Shown: positions 15,560 through 23,305 of the stretch, piece after piece | Numbering within the stretch: the first letter of the stretch is position 1 | Layout: each line of letters starts with the position of its first letter | Source: Bdellovibrionales bacterium | GTDB lineage: Bacteria > Bdellovibrionota > Bdellovibrionia > Bdellovibrionales > Bdellovibrionaceae | Assembly: GCA_005793345.1 (NCBI GenBank) | Contig: SXSU01000017.1 | Coordinates: 1-35,761, forward strand | Direction of reading: 5' to 3' | Length of the DNA: 35,761 nt | Notes under the pieces: model-generated | Told to the model about the DNA's origin: nothing | Databases searched by the model: none | What the model saw: only the letters and a program-made list of their open reading frames with translations | Translations under genes and position numbers: made by a program

Positions 15560-18216
15560 ATTGAACTCATTTTTTCTTTTGAAAAATTAATTTCACACTG
15601 ATCATTACCTGGTTTTAATTGATTCAAACTACCTTCTTTTAAAAAATTAAAAATTGAAAATCCAATATTGTAAGCTGCTTGATCTAACCATTTCTCAACA
15701 GCTTCTGGCTGATTTGGAAGTCCTGTTTCTTCGTTATAAGATAATTCTTCTGCTTTGCTATTTAAATTATTAAAGAAGCATATTTTATTATAAACCTCAT
15801 GATCCATAAAATTGGGATTTGATTTTTTCTCTATAGAAATTTGACTACGACACTTTTCTCGAAGTTGATTTAACATTTGTCCACCATGCTTTCCTAAAAA
15901 GCCACTTAATTCCTGTGGAAAACGTACTCTAGTTCCTTCCATTGCCATCCAGATAAAATATTGAGGTGCAAAATTAACACCATCTAAATCAAATGTTTTT
16001 AAATTTTCATTTTTTAAACCAAACATACCATCTATCAGATTTGCCACTCTAACTTCACCACCGGACCAATTTAAAATACTTCTTGCTAGCGACGAATTTC
16101 CATCAGCTCCAGTTCCATGACATTTTAAACATGAATTGCGATAAAACCAAGAACCTGGAGATGTAAAATATATTTCGCCAAAAGGACGTTTTGGCTTTGT
16201 TCCTCTCATCATCCATGGTTTTATTTCTTCTGTTGATAAAGTTTTTTCTGGAAATTTGCAAATTGGTTTTGCATTCCAAAAACCAACTGCAATATCTTGA
16301 TTAGCAACATTTTCTAAAGAAGAATCTATTTTTATATCTCGAAACTTAATTGGCATACCTACTATTAAATCTTTCCAATCATTTCGTTTTGGAATATAAA
16401 AATCTGATTTTACAACTGTAAAATCTTGATCAATCCATCTTGCTTCAACATTTTTTTTGCAATTTGGTTCAAACTGTGTTGCACTTATATTGCTTTCAAA
16501 ACTTTTAATCCATTTACCAACAACTCTTAAAACAGTACAGTCCGGTGCCCCAGGAGTATCCATAGGCATTTGATTTGTCATACCAAGTTGCGCACTTGAA
16601 TCAGAAATTTTATGCCAAATATGACTCTGATCAAGATCTCCGTCTTTATGTACTAAATATCTTCCAGAGACCTGAGTACTTAATATTTTTGTATTAAAAG
16701 CAAAAATAGCACCAGCTGTTAAATTTAAATTAGTCTTATTTTCAACTGAATATGCAAGTCCACTTGGATTGTGACAATGGGCACAGTTACCAACAAAATA
16801 CCCCTGTGCCTTAAGTTCAAATTCACTCGGAATATAATTAGGAAGTGAAGTTTCTAATTTTGGTAATTCATTATTAGAAGATAAATTATCAATGAATCCA
16901 TAAGTAATGAGTCGATTAACTTGATTCAATTCATTCTCTGTAACTCTACCATCTCGACCGCTTGCTGAGAGCCCCTCTTCTCTTCGATTTAATTGCAGTG
17001 GGGTAAATCCTAGTACTGGCCCCCCATCAACTCCTCCCATATGACAGTTTAAACATCTTTGTCGACCAGGGATAGGGTAATCACGAGTTTTATTTTTTAT
17101 TTCATCAATAGTTATTGTATAAATAGTATCCTTAAAAGGAGTACCATCTCGATAGGGAGTATCAATTATTTTAGCAGTTTGTTCAAACTCATCCCATTTG
17201 TAGCTTCCCATTAACGATTTTTCAAAAGGATATCTCACAACTATAATACGAGTTTCGATTCTTCGAAAATGATATTTTCCATCAATACCTAAATATTTTT
17301 TATAAAAGTTTTTATAAAATCTTGTATTTTCGGGAATAATAAATTTTTGTTTTTCACTATCATATATAATTTTTTCACGAATTAACTTTAACCCATCTAA
17401 CTTAACTGGGAGATGGATAAATCTTCCTTTATCAGCATTATCAGCCCAAAGCGGATATTCAACATTATAAGCTACTGTTCCTTTTTTAGCTAATTCAAAA
17501 CTATCAAGAGATATAATATCTGTTTCAGACAAGTCTTCAGGTAATGTTTCCAGACTTGCAAATTTTCTATCTCTCCAAAAATCTGTTCCTATAACATTGG
17601 CATTGGGAGTGCAGTCCCCTATTTCATCACGTCTTTGTCTTGGAATTTTTTGATATTCTTCTTTTACAGTTTTTGGATCTACAAATTGAGAACTCCCTGT
17701 ATTTGAAACTTCAAAAGAACCATCTGGCTTACCGGCATTAATCCAAGCCTGTACTTTTTCTCCAATCTTAATAAAAATTTCAGGATGCTGCTTTCTACGA
17801 TCTAAGGGAGGCATTCTTTTATTATCATCTGGATGAAAAATATATTCATGAATTTTTTCAGCTTGTTCAAAAAATCCATTATAGAATTCGCTTTGACCAG
17901 AAATTGTTTTAAATTCACCTTTGTATGAATCAATATACGTAAATCCCCCACTACGAGCAGGCGCCATATGACAACTCATACATGCTGAATTTACTGAACT
18001 TCTAACATCTGAAAAGCTTTGTCGTCCCGAAACTTTTGCTCCAGTATATATTATTTCATCAAGGTTAAACTTATCAACAGGCTTGCAATTTTGAGTCTTT
18101 ATTGTCTTCTCTTCAACTGGAGAATATTTTCCGCCACAACCATATAGTAAGAATGAAATTATCTTTAACAACAAAGTGAGAACTAAAGAAAAATTAAAAT
18201 TAATTGTGCTTTTCAA
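15556..18216 (-). CDS. Large tetraheme c-type cytochrome lipoprotein
   Basis: 886 residues from a TTG start, with GAGGA five bases upstream; no usable ATG is near. The leader ends LLYGCGG, an imperfect lipobox with Cys27. Four CxxCH sites are far apart: CMSCH (79-83), CLNCH (388-392), CAHCH (478-482) and CLKCH (696-700). The middle block (YPLWADNADKGRFIHLP at about 254, IPENTRFYKNFYKK, RRIETRIIVVRYP, PIPGRQRCLNCH) resembles the SO_2930/HNE_0200-type cytochrome core. N-terminal and C-terminal single-heme domains are added around it. Second gene of the PstS-cytochrome-porin unit, 36 bases after the PstS-like gene. Probably periplasmic-facing electron carrier or oxidoreductase; substrate unknown. 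Confidence 0.82.
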   Translation of the reverse strand: MKSTINFNFSLVLTLLLKIISFLLYGCGGKYSPVEEKTIKTQNCKPVDKFNLDEIIYTGAKVSGRQSFSDVRSSVNSACMSCHMAPARSGGFTYIDSYKGEFKTISGQSEFYNGFFEQAEKIHEYIFHPDDNKRMPPLDRRKQHPEIFIKIGEKVQAWINAGKPDGSFEVSNTGSSQFVDPKTVKEEYQKIPRQRRDEIGDCTPNANVIGTDFWRDRKFASLETLPEDLSETDIISLDSFELAKKGTVAYNVEYPLWADNADKGRFIHLPVKLDGLKLIREKIIYDSEKQKFIIPENTRFYKNFYKKYLGIDGKYHFRRIETRIIVVRYPFEKSLMGSYKWDEFEQTAKIIDTPYRDGTPFKDTIYTITIDEIKNKTRDYPIPGRQRCLNCHMGGVDGGPVLGFTPLQLNRREEGLSASGRDGRVTENELNQVNRLITYGFIDNLSSNNELPKLETSLPNYIPSEFELKAQGYFVGNCAHCHNPSGLAYSVENKTNLNLTAGAIFAFNTKILSTQVSGRYLVHKDGDLDQSHIWHKISDSSAQLGMTNQMPMDTPGAPDCTVLRVVGKWIKSFESNISATQFEPNCKKNVEARWIDQDFTVVKSDFYIPKRNDWKDLIVGMPIKFRDIKIDSSLENVANQDIAVGFWNAKPICKFPEKTLSTEEIKPWMMRGTKPKRPFGEIYFTSPGSWFYRNSCLKCHGTGADGNSSLARSILNWSGGEVRVANLIDGMFGLKNENLKTFDLDGVNFAPQYFIWMAMEGTRVRFPQELSGFLGKHGGQMLNQLREKCRSQISIEKKSNPNFMDHEVYNKICFFNNLNSKAEELSYNEETGLPNQPEAVEKWLDQAAYNIGFSIFNFLKEGSLNQLKPGNDQCEINFSKEKMSSM

Positions 18217-18252
18217 AAAGTCCTCACTTTTTTCTATGTCAAAAAAATAAAA

Positions 18253-19086
18253 TTAATCTAATGTTACAAATTCATGATTTTGAATAATTGGATCCATAAA
18301 TGATCTATCAGTAACTAAATCCAACAATTGCATTTCTGTTGGGTTTGGATTTCTTGAACCAGAAACATAGTAAAAATATAATTTACGAGACAATGGGTAG
18401 CTTTCGTTTCTAATTGTGGTCGTACTAGGGTTAACAAATGGACCTTGAGCTTGAGTCGCAATTGCCAAGGTTTTATTTCCTTCAAGTTTTGCACTCAATC
18501 CAGCATAACCAATAGTGTTTTCTTCTTTTGAAGTTCTTTCTGCTATATCTTGAGTTTCTTGAAGAATCTGAATGCAATCACCAAATTTTTTCACGCCCAA
18601 TAAATGTTTAAATGTATCAGTGGTCCCTGATTGATCGTTTCTTCTTAAAGCAAGAATTGCACCAGTTTTACCAGACCCAGGAACCTGTTCCCAAGTTTTA
18701 ATCTCACAAGAATAAATTTTAACTAAAGTTGAAAAATCAATATTTTTTAAAGAATTATTTTGATTAACAAAAATTCCTAACCCATCTAACCCCAATATAT
18801 AAGGATTAATAACTACTCCCTCAGGCCCAACTTGTGATACTAACTCTGGCTTAAACTCTCTAGACATTGCGGTAATTCCAATTTCTCCTGCAACAAGTGC
18901 TTTTTCACCAACACCAGATCCCCCTCCTACATAAACTATTTGTTCATTTAACCCTGCATTTATAATTGCTTCAGTCATAACGCCAGCTAGAGTATCTGAA
19001 CCTGAGATTTTTATTTTTGTATCTGCAACTGAAATTTGCGAAGATAATAATAAGCACAGTACTGTATAAATATTTTTAGAAAGCAT
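18253..19086 (-). CDS. PstS-like phosphate-binding protein
   Basis: 277 residues from the ATG at 19086, which has a strong AAGGAG; a TTG at 19137 would add 17 residues that spoil the signal peptide. The leader (MLSKNIYTVLCLLLSSQISVA) is followed by KIKISGSDTL (25-33), GGGSGVGEKAL (54-64), MSREFK and RRNDQSGTTDTF (148-159), the usual phosphate-contacting loops of PstS-type proteins. No pstC, pstA or pstB is adjacent. Instead the gene leads a unit of three cytochrome genes and a porin, so the protein may feed another transporter, sense phosphate, or serve the neighbouring envelope complex. The approximately 11-bp-phased TTAA repeats upstream may be its control region. Confidence 0.87.
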   Translation of the reverse strand: MLSKNIYTVLCLLLSSQISVADTKIKISGSDTLAGVMTEAIINAGLNEQIVYVGGGSGVGEKALVAGEIGITAMSREFKPELVSQVGPEGVVINPYILGLDGLGIFVNQNNSLKNIDFSTLVKIYSCEIKTWEQVPGSGKTGAILALRRNDQSGTTDTFKHLLGVKKFGDCIQILQETQDIAERTSKEENTIGYAGLSAKLEGNKTLAIATQAQGPFVNPSTTTIRNESYPLSRKLYFYYVSGSRNPNPTEMQLLDLVTDRSFMDPIIQNHEFVTLD

Positions 19087-19126
19087 ATAGAACTCCTTTT
19101 TGATCTGTCTCATATTTTTAAGCAGT

Positions 19127-19164
19127 TTAATACTCAAGTTAAGTTTGTGTTAAGATGATTTAAC
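19127..19164 (-). promoter_or_regulatory. Pho-box-like phased repeats upstream of the PstS-like gene
   Basis: Read on the plus strand, GTTAAG occurs at 19138 and 19149, exactly 11 bases apart, with further TTAA cores at 19127 and 19160. On the minus strand this reads CTTAACACAAACTTAACTTG. Two or more 11-bp-spaced direct repeats are the known layout of PhoB boxes and of PhoP boxes (TTAACA repeats). It begins about 40 bases upstream of the PstS-like start. The sequence is AT-rich, so this is suggestive only. It also lies between two divergent genes. Confidence 0.35.
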
Positions 19165-19210
19165 AAACGCTTGTTTTTACTTTTTCAAAGTTTTACGAGA
19201 TAAATGTATC

Positions 19211-20323
19211 ATGACACAAATATTAATAGATACCTCTCCCCTGTGCGAAAATAATTTATCTGGAATAGGTGTATACACATTAAATTTCATAAAAAATGTT
19301 TCGACTCAGAAAAATATAACCCCAGTTTTTGGACTTCCTCTTAAAAAATTTAAATACAAAAACAAAATTGAAAAAATAATTGAAAATAAAGTCCATTTAC
19401 TTCCTAGCTTAACTTCAGCAACTAAATTTAATATTGCAATTAACCATGGTTTAGATTTTAAATTAAGTTTTCCTTCAAGAGGAAAAAAAATTATTACCAT
19501 TCACGATATGGCAGCGTTTGAACCGAACTTACTTGATTCCAATTTTGCTTTTAATTCTAGAAAAAAACTATACTCAAATATTGAAAATAAAAAACCTGAT
19601 CATATCATTTGTGTATCTAATTTTACTCGTGAGCGATTTGTTCATTTTTTTCCACACTATGAAAAAAAGACTTCTGTTATTTATTTAGGTTGTAATCATA
19701 TCAATAACAGCTCGAGTTCTATAAACAAAACTACTGAAGCTCCATATATTTTATTTGTTGGAAATATAGAAAAAAGAAAAAACTTAAAACTTTTATTAGA
19801 TGCATTTTATATTTTGAAAGAAAATAAATCTGAATTAAATTTAAAAATAGTTGGAAAACTTGGATACCAAGGACAAGAAATATTAACTCTTATTTCTAAT
19901 CACAAGTATAAACAGTTTATTGAAACAACTGGTTATGTAAGTAATATTGATTTACTTTCACTTTATGAAAACTCACGTGTATTTGTTTATCCATCAATTT
20001 ATGAAGGATTTGGTATTCCTGTATTAGAGGCGATGATGAGAAAAATTCCAGTAGTTGCCGTCAATAAATCAGCGATAAGCGAATTGGCTACTGGAGCGTC
20101 CTTACTTGTAGATCCTAAATATCCAGAAATGATGAGCTATGCAATACGCAAAGCCCATGAAGATGAATTTTTTAGAAAAGTATTAATTCAAGAAGGTTAT
20201 TCTCGAGCACTTCAATTTACTTGGAAAAAATGTGCTGGAGAAACTTTTCAAGTTTATCAAAATTTAATGATGGAACAAACTTTTAATTTATTCTCTATTC
20301 GTGAAAATTATAATTTAATCTGA
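19211..20323 (+). CDS. GT4-family glycosyltransferase
   Basis: 370 residues, normal for a GT-B fold family 4 enzyme. The N-terminal domain opens with ILIDTSPL and GIGVYTLNFI (18-27), where the glycine-rich loop binds the acceptor side. ITIHDMAAFEP (95-105) and ICVSNFTRERF (133-143) are typical landmarks. The C-terminal nucleotide-sugar domain has FVGNIEKRKNL (182-192) and the EGFGIPVLE motif with Glu265 and Glu273, followed by PVVAVNKSAISEL. Predicted cytoplasmic enzyme moving a sugar from a nucleotide donor to an envelope glycan or lipid; donor and acceptor are unknown. It is a single gene, divergent from the PstS unit and convergent with flgE. The ribosome binding site is weak. Confidence 0.9.
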   Translation: MTQILIDTSPLCENNLSGIGVYTLNFIKNVSTQKNITPVFGLPLKKFKYKNKIEKIIENKVHLLPSLTSATKFNIAINHGLDFKLSFPSRGKKIITIHDMAAFEPNLLDSNFAFNSRKKLYSNIENKKPDHIICVSNFTRERFVHFFPHYEKKTSVIYLGCNHINNSSSSINKTTEAPYILFVGNIEKRKNLKLLLDAFYILKENKSELNLKIVGKLGYQGQEILTLISNHKYKQFIETTGYVSNIDLLSLYENSRVFVYPSIYEGFGIPVLEAMMRKIPVVAVNKSAISELATGASLLVDPKYPEMMSYAIRKAHEDEFFRKVLIQEGYSRALQFTWKKCAGETFQVYQNLMMEQTFNLFSIRENYNLI

Positions 20324-20338
20324 ATTAGAAAACATAAT

Positions 20339-20386
20339 CAACGTAAGAAGCGAAATTTATGATGATAATCAGCGCTACTTACGTTG
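20339..20386. terminator. Shared hairpin between convergent genes
   Basis: CAACGTAAG (20339-20347) pairs with CTTACGTTG (20378-20386). After one A-A mismatch, AGCG (20349-20352) pairs with CGCT (20373-20376), leaving a 20-nt loop. It lies between the stop of the glycosyltransferase gene and the stop of flgE. Flanking T-rich tracts on each strand are short, so termination may be partial. It probably works in both directions. Confidence 0.6.
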
Positions 20387-20415
20387 TTTATAAAATATTA
20401 AATATTAATTATTAA

Positions 20416-21702
20416 TTATCTCTTAATATTGATTACTTCTTCTAATAATTGATCTGTTGTTGAAATCGTTTTTGCATTGGCCTGAAACCCTCTTTGGTTT
20501 TGAATTAGGTTTACAAACTCAGTTGCTAAGTCAACTGTAGATCTTTCAAGAGATTTTGCAAAAAGTTTACCGCGACCAGCTCGTCCTGCAGTTCCGATTG
20601 ATGGTGTCCCACCTTCTCTGGATTCCTTCAGTCGGTTATTACCTACTTTAAATAACCCCTCAGTGTTTTCAAATTTTGCCAGCGCAACTTGAGATAAATC
20701 CCGTGCTTCACCATTTGAATACAAACAAGTTAAGACACCTTCATCATTAAAAGACATACCTGTAATTGTTCCCGCCATAGCTCCATCTTGATGCCAAGAG
20801 TTTAGATCGGACTCTCTTCCGTATTGTTTTGTGCCGTCGATACCTTTTCCACCATCAGTTTTGATTGAATCACCAAAATCAATTGCAATTTTTTGATCTT
20901 GAAGAGCACCATCTTTAAAATTAAAATCAGAACTTGTAATTTCCTCAGTATCTAATTTCCCATCAACTGTAAAAGTCAATTTTCCTTTAACTACGGCTTT
21001 CATTTCACCAGCATCACCACCAGTAACTTCCTTGCCATCACACATCCCTTTGTATTCCCATTCTCTATCATTCACTTTATTAAAGAACATTGTTAATAAA
21101 TGTTTATTACCTTGAGAATCGTACATTTCAACACCTGTTGAATAATGAGAAGTGGTATATGGGTCTTTTTCATCAAATTTTTTTGCTAGATCTGCTCTTG
21201 AATCTAAATTTAATTCCATTTTAATTTTAGTTGTTGCTTTAGCAGGAGTTAATACTCTTGGAAATTTTATATCACCAAGCTTATTTATAATTTTTCCTTT
21301 TTCATCAGCTTCAAAACCTTGAACTCTTTGATTGTCGTTAGTTACTAAGTAGCCTTCTTTATCAAAATGAAAAGAACCATCTCTAGTAAATGTTTCACCA
21401 TCAGATCCTTTTAAAACAAACATACCATCACCTTGAATAGCAAGGTCAGTTGCTTTTTCAGTAGTATCCGTATTACCTTGAGTTAAAATTGGATTTACAG
21501 CACCAACTTTTACACCTCGTCCAATTTGATTCCCACCCAAAATCCCTTTTATGCTTTTTGACATGATATCTTGAAACTCAGCACGTGAAGCTTTAAAACC
21601 TACGGTGTTTACGTTAGCAATGTTATCTCCGATAACCCCTAACGCTTCACCTTGTGATGTCATACCAGATACACCAGTATACAATGACGAAAATACTCCC
21701 AT
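20416..21702 (-). CDS. flgE: Flagellar hook protein FlgE
   Basis: 428 residues. The N-terminus has the flagellar rod/hook signature: SLYTGVSGMTSQGEALGVIGDNIANVNTVGFKA split over about 5-40, then GRGVKVGAV and GDGMFVL. The C-terminus has the matching coiled-coil segment (LERSTVDLATEFVNLIQNQRGFQANAKTI) ending EEVINIKR. The central part is the surface domain. FlgE polymerises into the external hook joining rod and filament. It is the last gene of the flagellar cluster but is separated from the preceding TIGR02530 gene by 139 bases that carry a promoter-like -10, two hairpins and a CsrA-like site over the ribosome binding site GGAGG, so it is probably expressed partly on its own. Confidence 0.95.
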   Translation of the reverse strand: MGVFSSLYTGVSGMTSQGEALGVIGDNIANVNTVGFKASRAEFQDIMSKSIKGILGGNQIGRGVKVGAVNPILTQGNTDTTEKATDLAIQGDGMFVLKGSDGETFTRDGSFHFDKEGYLVTNDNQRVQGFEADEKGKIINKLGDIKFPRVLTPAKATTKIKMELNLDSRADLAKKFDEKDPYTTSHYSTGVEMYDSQGNKHLLTMFFNKVNDREWEYKGMCDGKEVTGGDAGEMKAVVKGKLTFTVDGKLDTEEITSSDFNFKDGALQDQKIAIDFGDSIKTDGGKGIDGTKQYGRESDLNSWHQDGAMAGTITGMSFNDEGVLTCLYSNGEARDLSQVALAKFENTEGLFKVGNNRLKESREGGTPSIGTAGRAGRGKLFAKSLERSTVDLATEFVNLIQNQRGFQANAKTISTTDQLLEEVINIKR

Positions 21703-21717
21703 AGAACCTCCATGTTC
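21703..21717 (-). promoter_or_regulatory. CsrA-type binding hairpin over the flgE ribosome binding site
   Basis: On the minus strand GAACATGGAGGTTC (21717-21704) forms a 4-bp stem GAAC/GTTC with ATGGAG as loop. It contains ACATGGAGGT, an exact fit to the core CsrA consensus ACANGGANGT with GGA in the loop. The same GGAGG is the ribosome binding site, four bases before the ATG. CsrA binding would block translation. No csrA gene is in this window. Confidence 0.5.
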
Positions 21718-21718
21718 A

Positions 21719-21778
21719 AGGTTTTCGCTGTCGATTGAAAACCTGTTTGGAGGGGCTCCCCTTGCGGGACCGGCCCCT
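21719..21778 (-). promoter_or_regulatory. GC-rich double-hairpin leader of flgE
   Basis: Two hairpins lie in the presumed 5' leader. The outer one pairs AGGGGC (21751-21756) with GCCCCT (21773-21778), continued by TCCC/GGGA (21757-21760 with 21766-21769). The inner one pairs AGGTTTTC (21719-21726) with GAAAACCT (21737-21744) around a 10-nt loop. Neither is followed by a T-run on the minus strand, so they are not flgE-proximal terminators. I do not recognise a known riboswitch. They may stabilise the mRNA or bind a regulator. Confidence 0.5.
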
Positions 21779-21810
21779 ATTTTATTTAATTTTTATTTCT
21801 TACTTTAATA

Positions 21811-21816
21811 ATTATA
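21811..21816 (-). promoter_or_regulatory. Candidate -10 box for flgE
   Basis: TATAAT on the minus strand would start transcription near 21804 and give a leader of about 100 bases with the hairpins described at 21703-21778. No good -35 is visible, and no sigma-28 or sigma-54 consensus was found, so this is a weak call. Confidence 0.3.
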
Positions 21817-21841
21817 CTAATCACTAAAATTTTTTTCTTAT

Positions 21842-22291
21842 TTAAACTACTATTGTACTATCAATATTTGTGAACACATTTTCTTTAAGTGAAGATTTAT
21901 CAACTACTGTTACAACAGTATTATTTTTAACACTCACAATTAAAGCTGTGTCATCCATTAACACCAAAGAATCTTTTGAACCTTTAGCCGCTGCCTTTTG
22001 AACAGCATTTCCTAATTTATCCATTTGTTCTTTTGTAAAATTAACTCCTCTCGTTCTCATTCTTTCTACAGCGTGATTTGAAAATTTAATACCACTGGTT
22101 GTTTGCAATCCATTTGGTGGTGGATGATTAGTTAATCCTCCTTGTAAATGGGCTTGTTGTAATTTATCTAAAGTATCTTTAAATGTTGGCCCGCCTTGAG
22201 TGCCTGCACCAACATTATTATTAGATCCTCCAACGGGATTTTTAAAATCCAGATTGTTAATTTGTGGTTGAAAATTATTTTTAATATCCAT
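21842..22291 (-). CDS. Flagellar operon protein, TIGR02530 family
   Basis: 149 residues. The N-terminal half is disordered and rich in Asn, Gly and Gln. The C-terminal half (about 68-149) has KFSNHAVERMRTRGVNFTKEQMDKLGNAVQKAAAKG, then a short beta segment SLVLMDDTALIVSVKNNTVVTVV, the pattern of the small protein found between flgD and flgE in many bacteria. Its role is not established, though position suggests hook assembly. Its ATG overlaps the flgD stop as TAATG, showing translational coupling. Confidence 0.85.
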   Translation of the reverse strand: MDIKNNFQPQINNLDFKNPVGGSNNNVGAGTQGGPTFKDTLDKLQQAHLQGGLTNHPPPNGLQTTSGIKFSNHAVERMRTRGVNFTKEQMDKLGNAVQKAAAKGSKDSLVLMDDTALIVSVKNNTVVTVVDKSSLKENVFTNIDSTIVV

Positions 22292-23295
22292 TACAACACC
22301 ACATTTTTACCCGTCTCTTTACCTATTTGATCAGCAACTTTTCGAGACATCGCAATTTCAGATAAATTACCTTTTACAGTTTGTGCCACCTCTGCAGGTT
22401 TCTTCAAGTCAGTTTTTTCTTTTGCTTTATAATTCTGGTCATTTGGAAGAACCTGTTGATTTTCTGTCATAGAACCTTCTTTGGGTTCTAACTTTGGATC
22501 TACAATTTTTTTGACATCACTTAACTTAACACCACGGTTTCCAATCATTAGTACCGGTCCTGCTGAAGAAAAATTGACACCTGAAATTGTTCCATCAAAT
22601 TTTGTATCCACAGTAACTTTATTTCCAGTTTTATCTTTTGCTTCAACTTCAAATTTATAAACACCAGCAGTTTGTTCAACGCCCTTGTCATCTTGCCCAT
22701 TCCATTTCATGCTATTTTCGCCAGCTTTTAAATTTTTAATTTCAAAAGACCGAACGACATCACCATTTGAATTCGTCAATTTAATTGTAACATCAGTTGA
22801 TTCTTTACCTAAATTAAATTTAAACTCATGATCTTTATCACCTTGCGATCGCACGATTTCAGCACTATCACCACTCACTGATTTACCAATAAAATTTAAC
22901 ATTTCGTAATTAGCCATGGGTGCTTGATCTTTTTTCATTTCTGTTAGAGTCGAATTTAAATTTTGTAATTGCTCTAAAGAAGTAAACGAAGCGAGTTGTG
23001 AAGCCATCTCATGGGCTTGCATGGGATTGGTTGGATCTTGATGTTTCATCTGAGTTAACATTAACTTCATGAATGCGTCTTTGTCTAAATTTTTATCTCC
23101 AACTTGACGAATTTTTTTACTGGGATCTACCCAATTCGGATCTGCAATTTTATTTAGAATCTCATCTGTAGACTGCCCACCAAAGTTTTGCATTTCAGTG
23201 GCGCTTAGATTTTTAGCGCCACTATCTTTTGAAATACCTGGTTCTGTTGCTCGGTCTGCAAATGTTTTTGTTCCTGGTTTAATTGACATTGGCAT
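22291..23295 (-). CDS. flgD: Flagellar hook capping protein FlgD
   Basis: 334 residues, longer than the roughly 230 usual in enterobacteria. The conserved N-terminal block is clear: LDKDAFMKLMLTQMKHQDP followed by NPMQAHEMASQLASFTSLEQL. A FlgD Ig/tudor-like region follows (about 130-270) with VVRSFEIKNLKAGENSMKWNGQD split by short turns and GVYKFEVEA. The extra 60 residues at the C-terminus are Lys- and Glu-rich. FlgD caps the growing hook and guides FlgE addition. GGAGG precedes the ATG. It lies ten bases after fliK. Confidence 0.93.
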   Translation of the reverse strand: MPMSIKPGTKTFADRATEPGISKDSGAKNLSATEMQNFGGQSTDEILNKIADPNWVDPSKKIRQVGDKNLDKDAFMKLMLTQMKHQDPTNPMQAHEMASQLASFTSLEQLQNLNSTLTEMKKDQAPMANYEMLNFIGKSVSGDSAEIVRSQGDKDHEFKFNLGKESTDVTIKLTNSNGDVVRSFEIKNLKAGENSMKWNGQDDKGVEQTAGVYKFEVEAKDKTGNKVTVDTKFDGTISGVNFSSAGPVLMIGNRGVKLSDVKKIVDPKLEPKEGSMTENQQVLPNDQNYKAKEKTDLKKPAEVAQTVKGNLSEIAMSRKVADQIGKETGKNVVL

Positions 23296-23305
23296 AAAAA
23301 TCCTC

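Noticed and set aside
19087..19137. 17-residue N-terminal extension of the PstS-like protein from a TTG
   Set aside because: The ATG at 19086 has a strong ribosome binding site and yields a proper signal peptide; the extension spoils it.
21719..21778. c-di-GMP-I riboswitch or known flagellar leader motif
   Set aside because: The two hairpins lack the conserved c-di-GMP-I aptamer sequences, and I found no match to a known class by eye.
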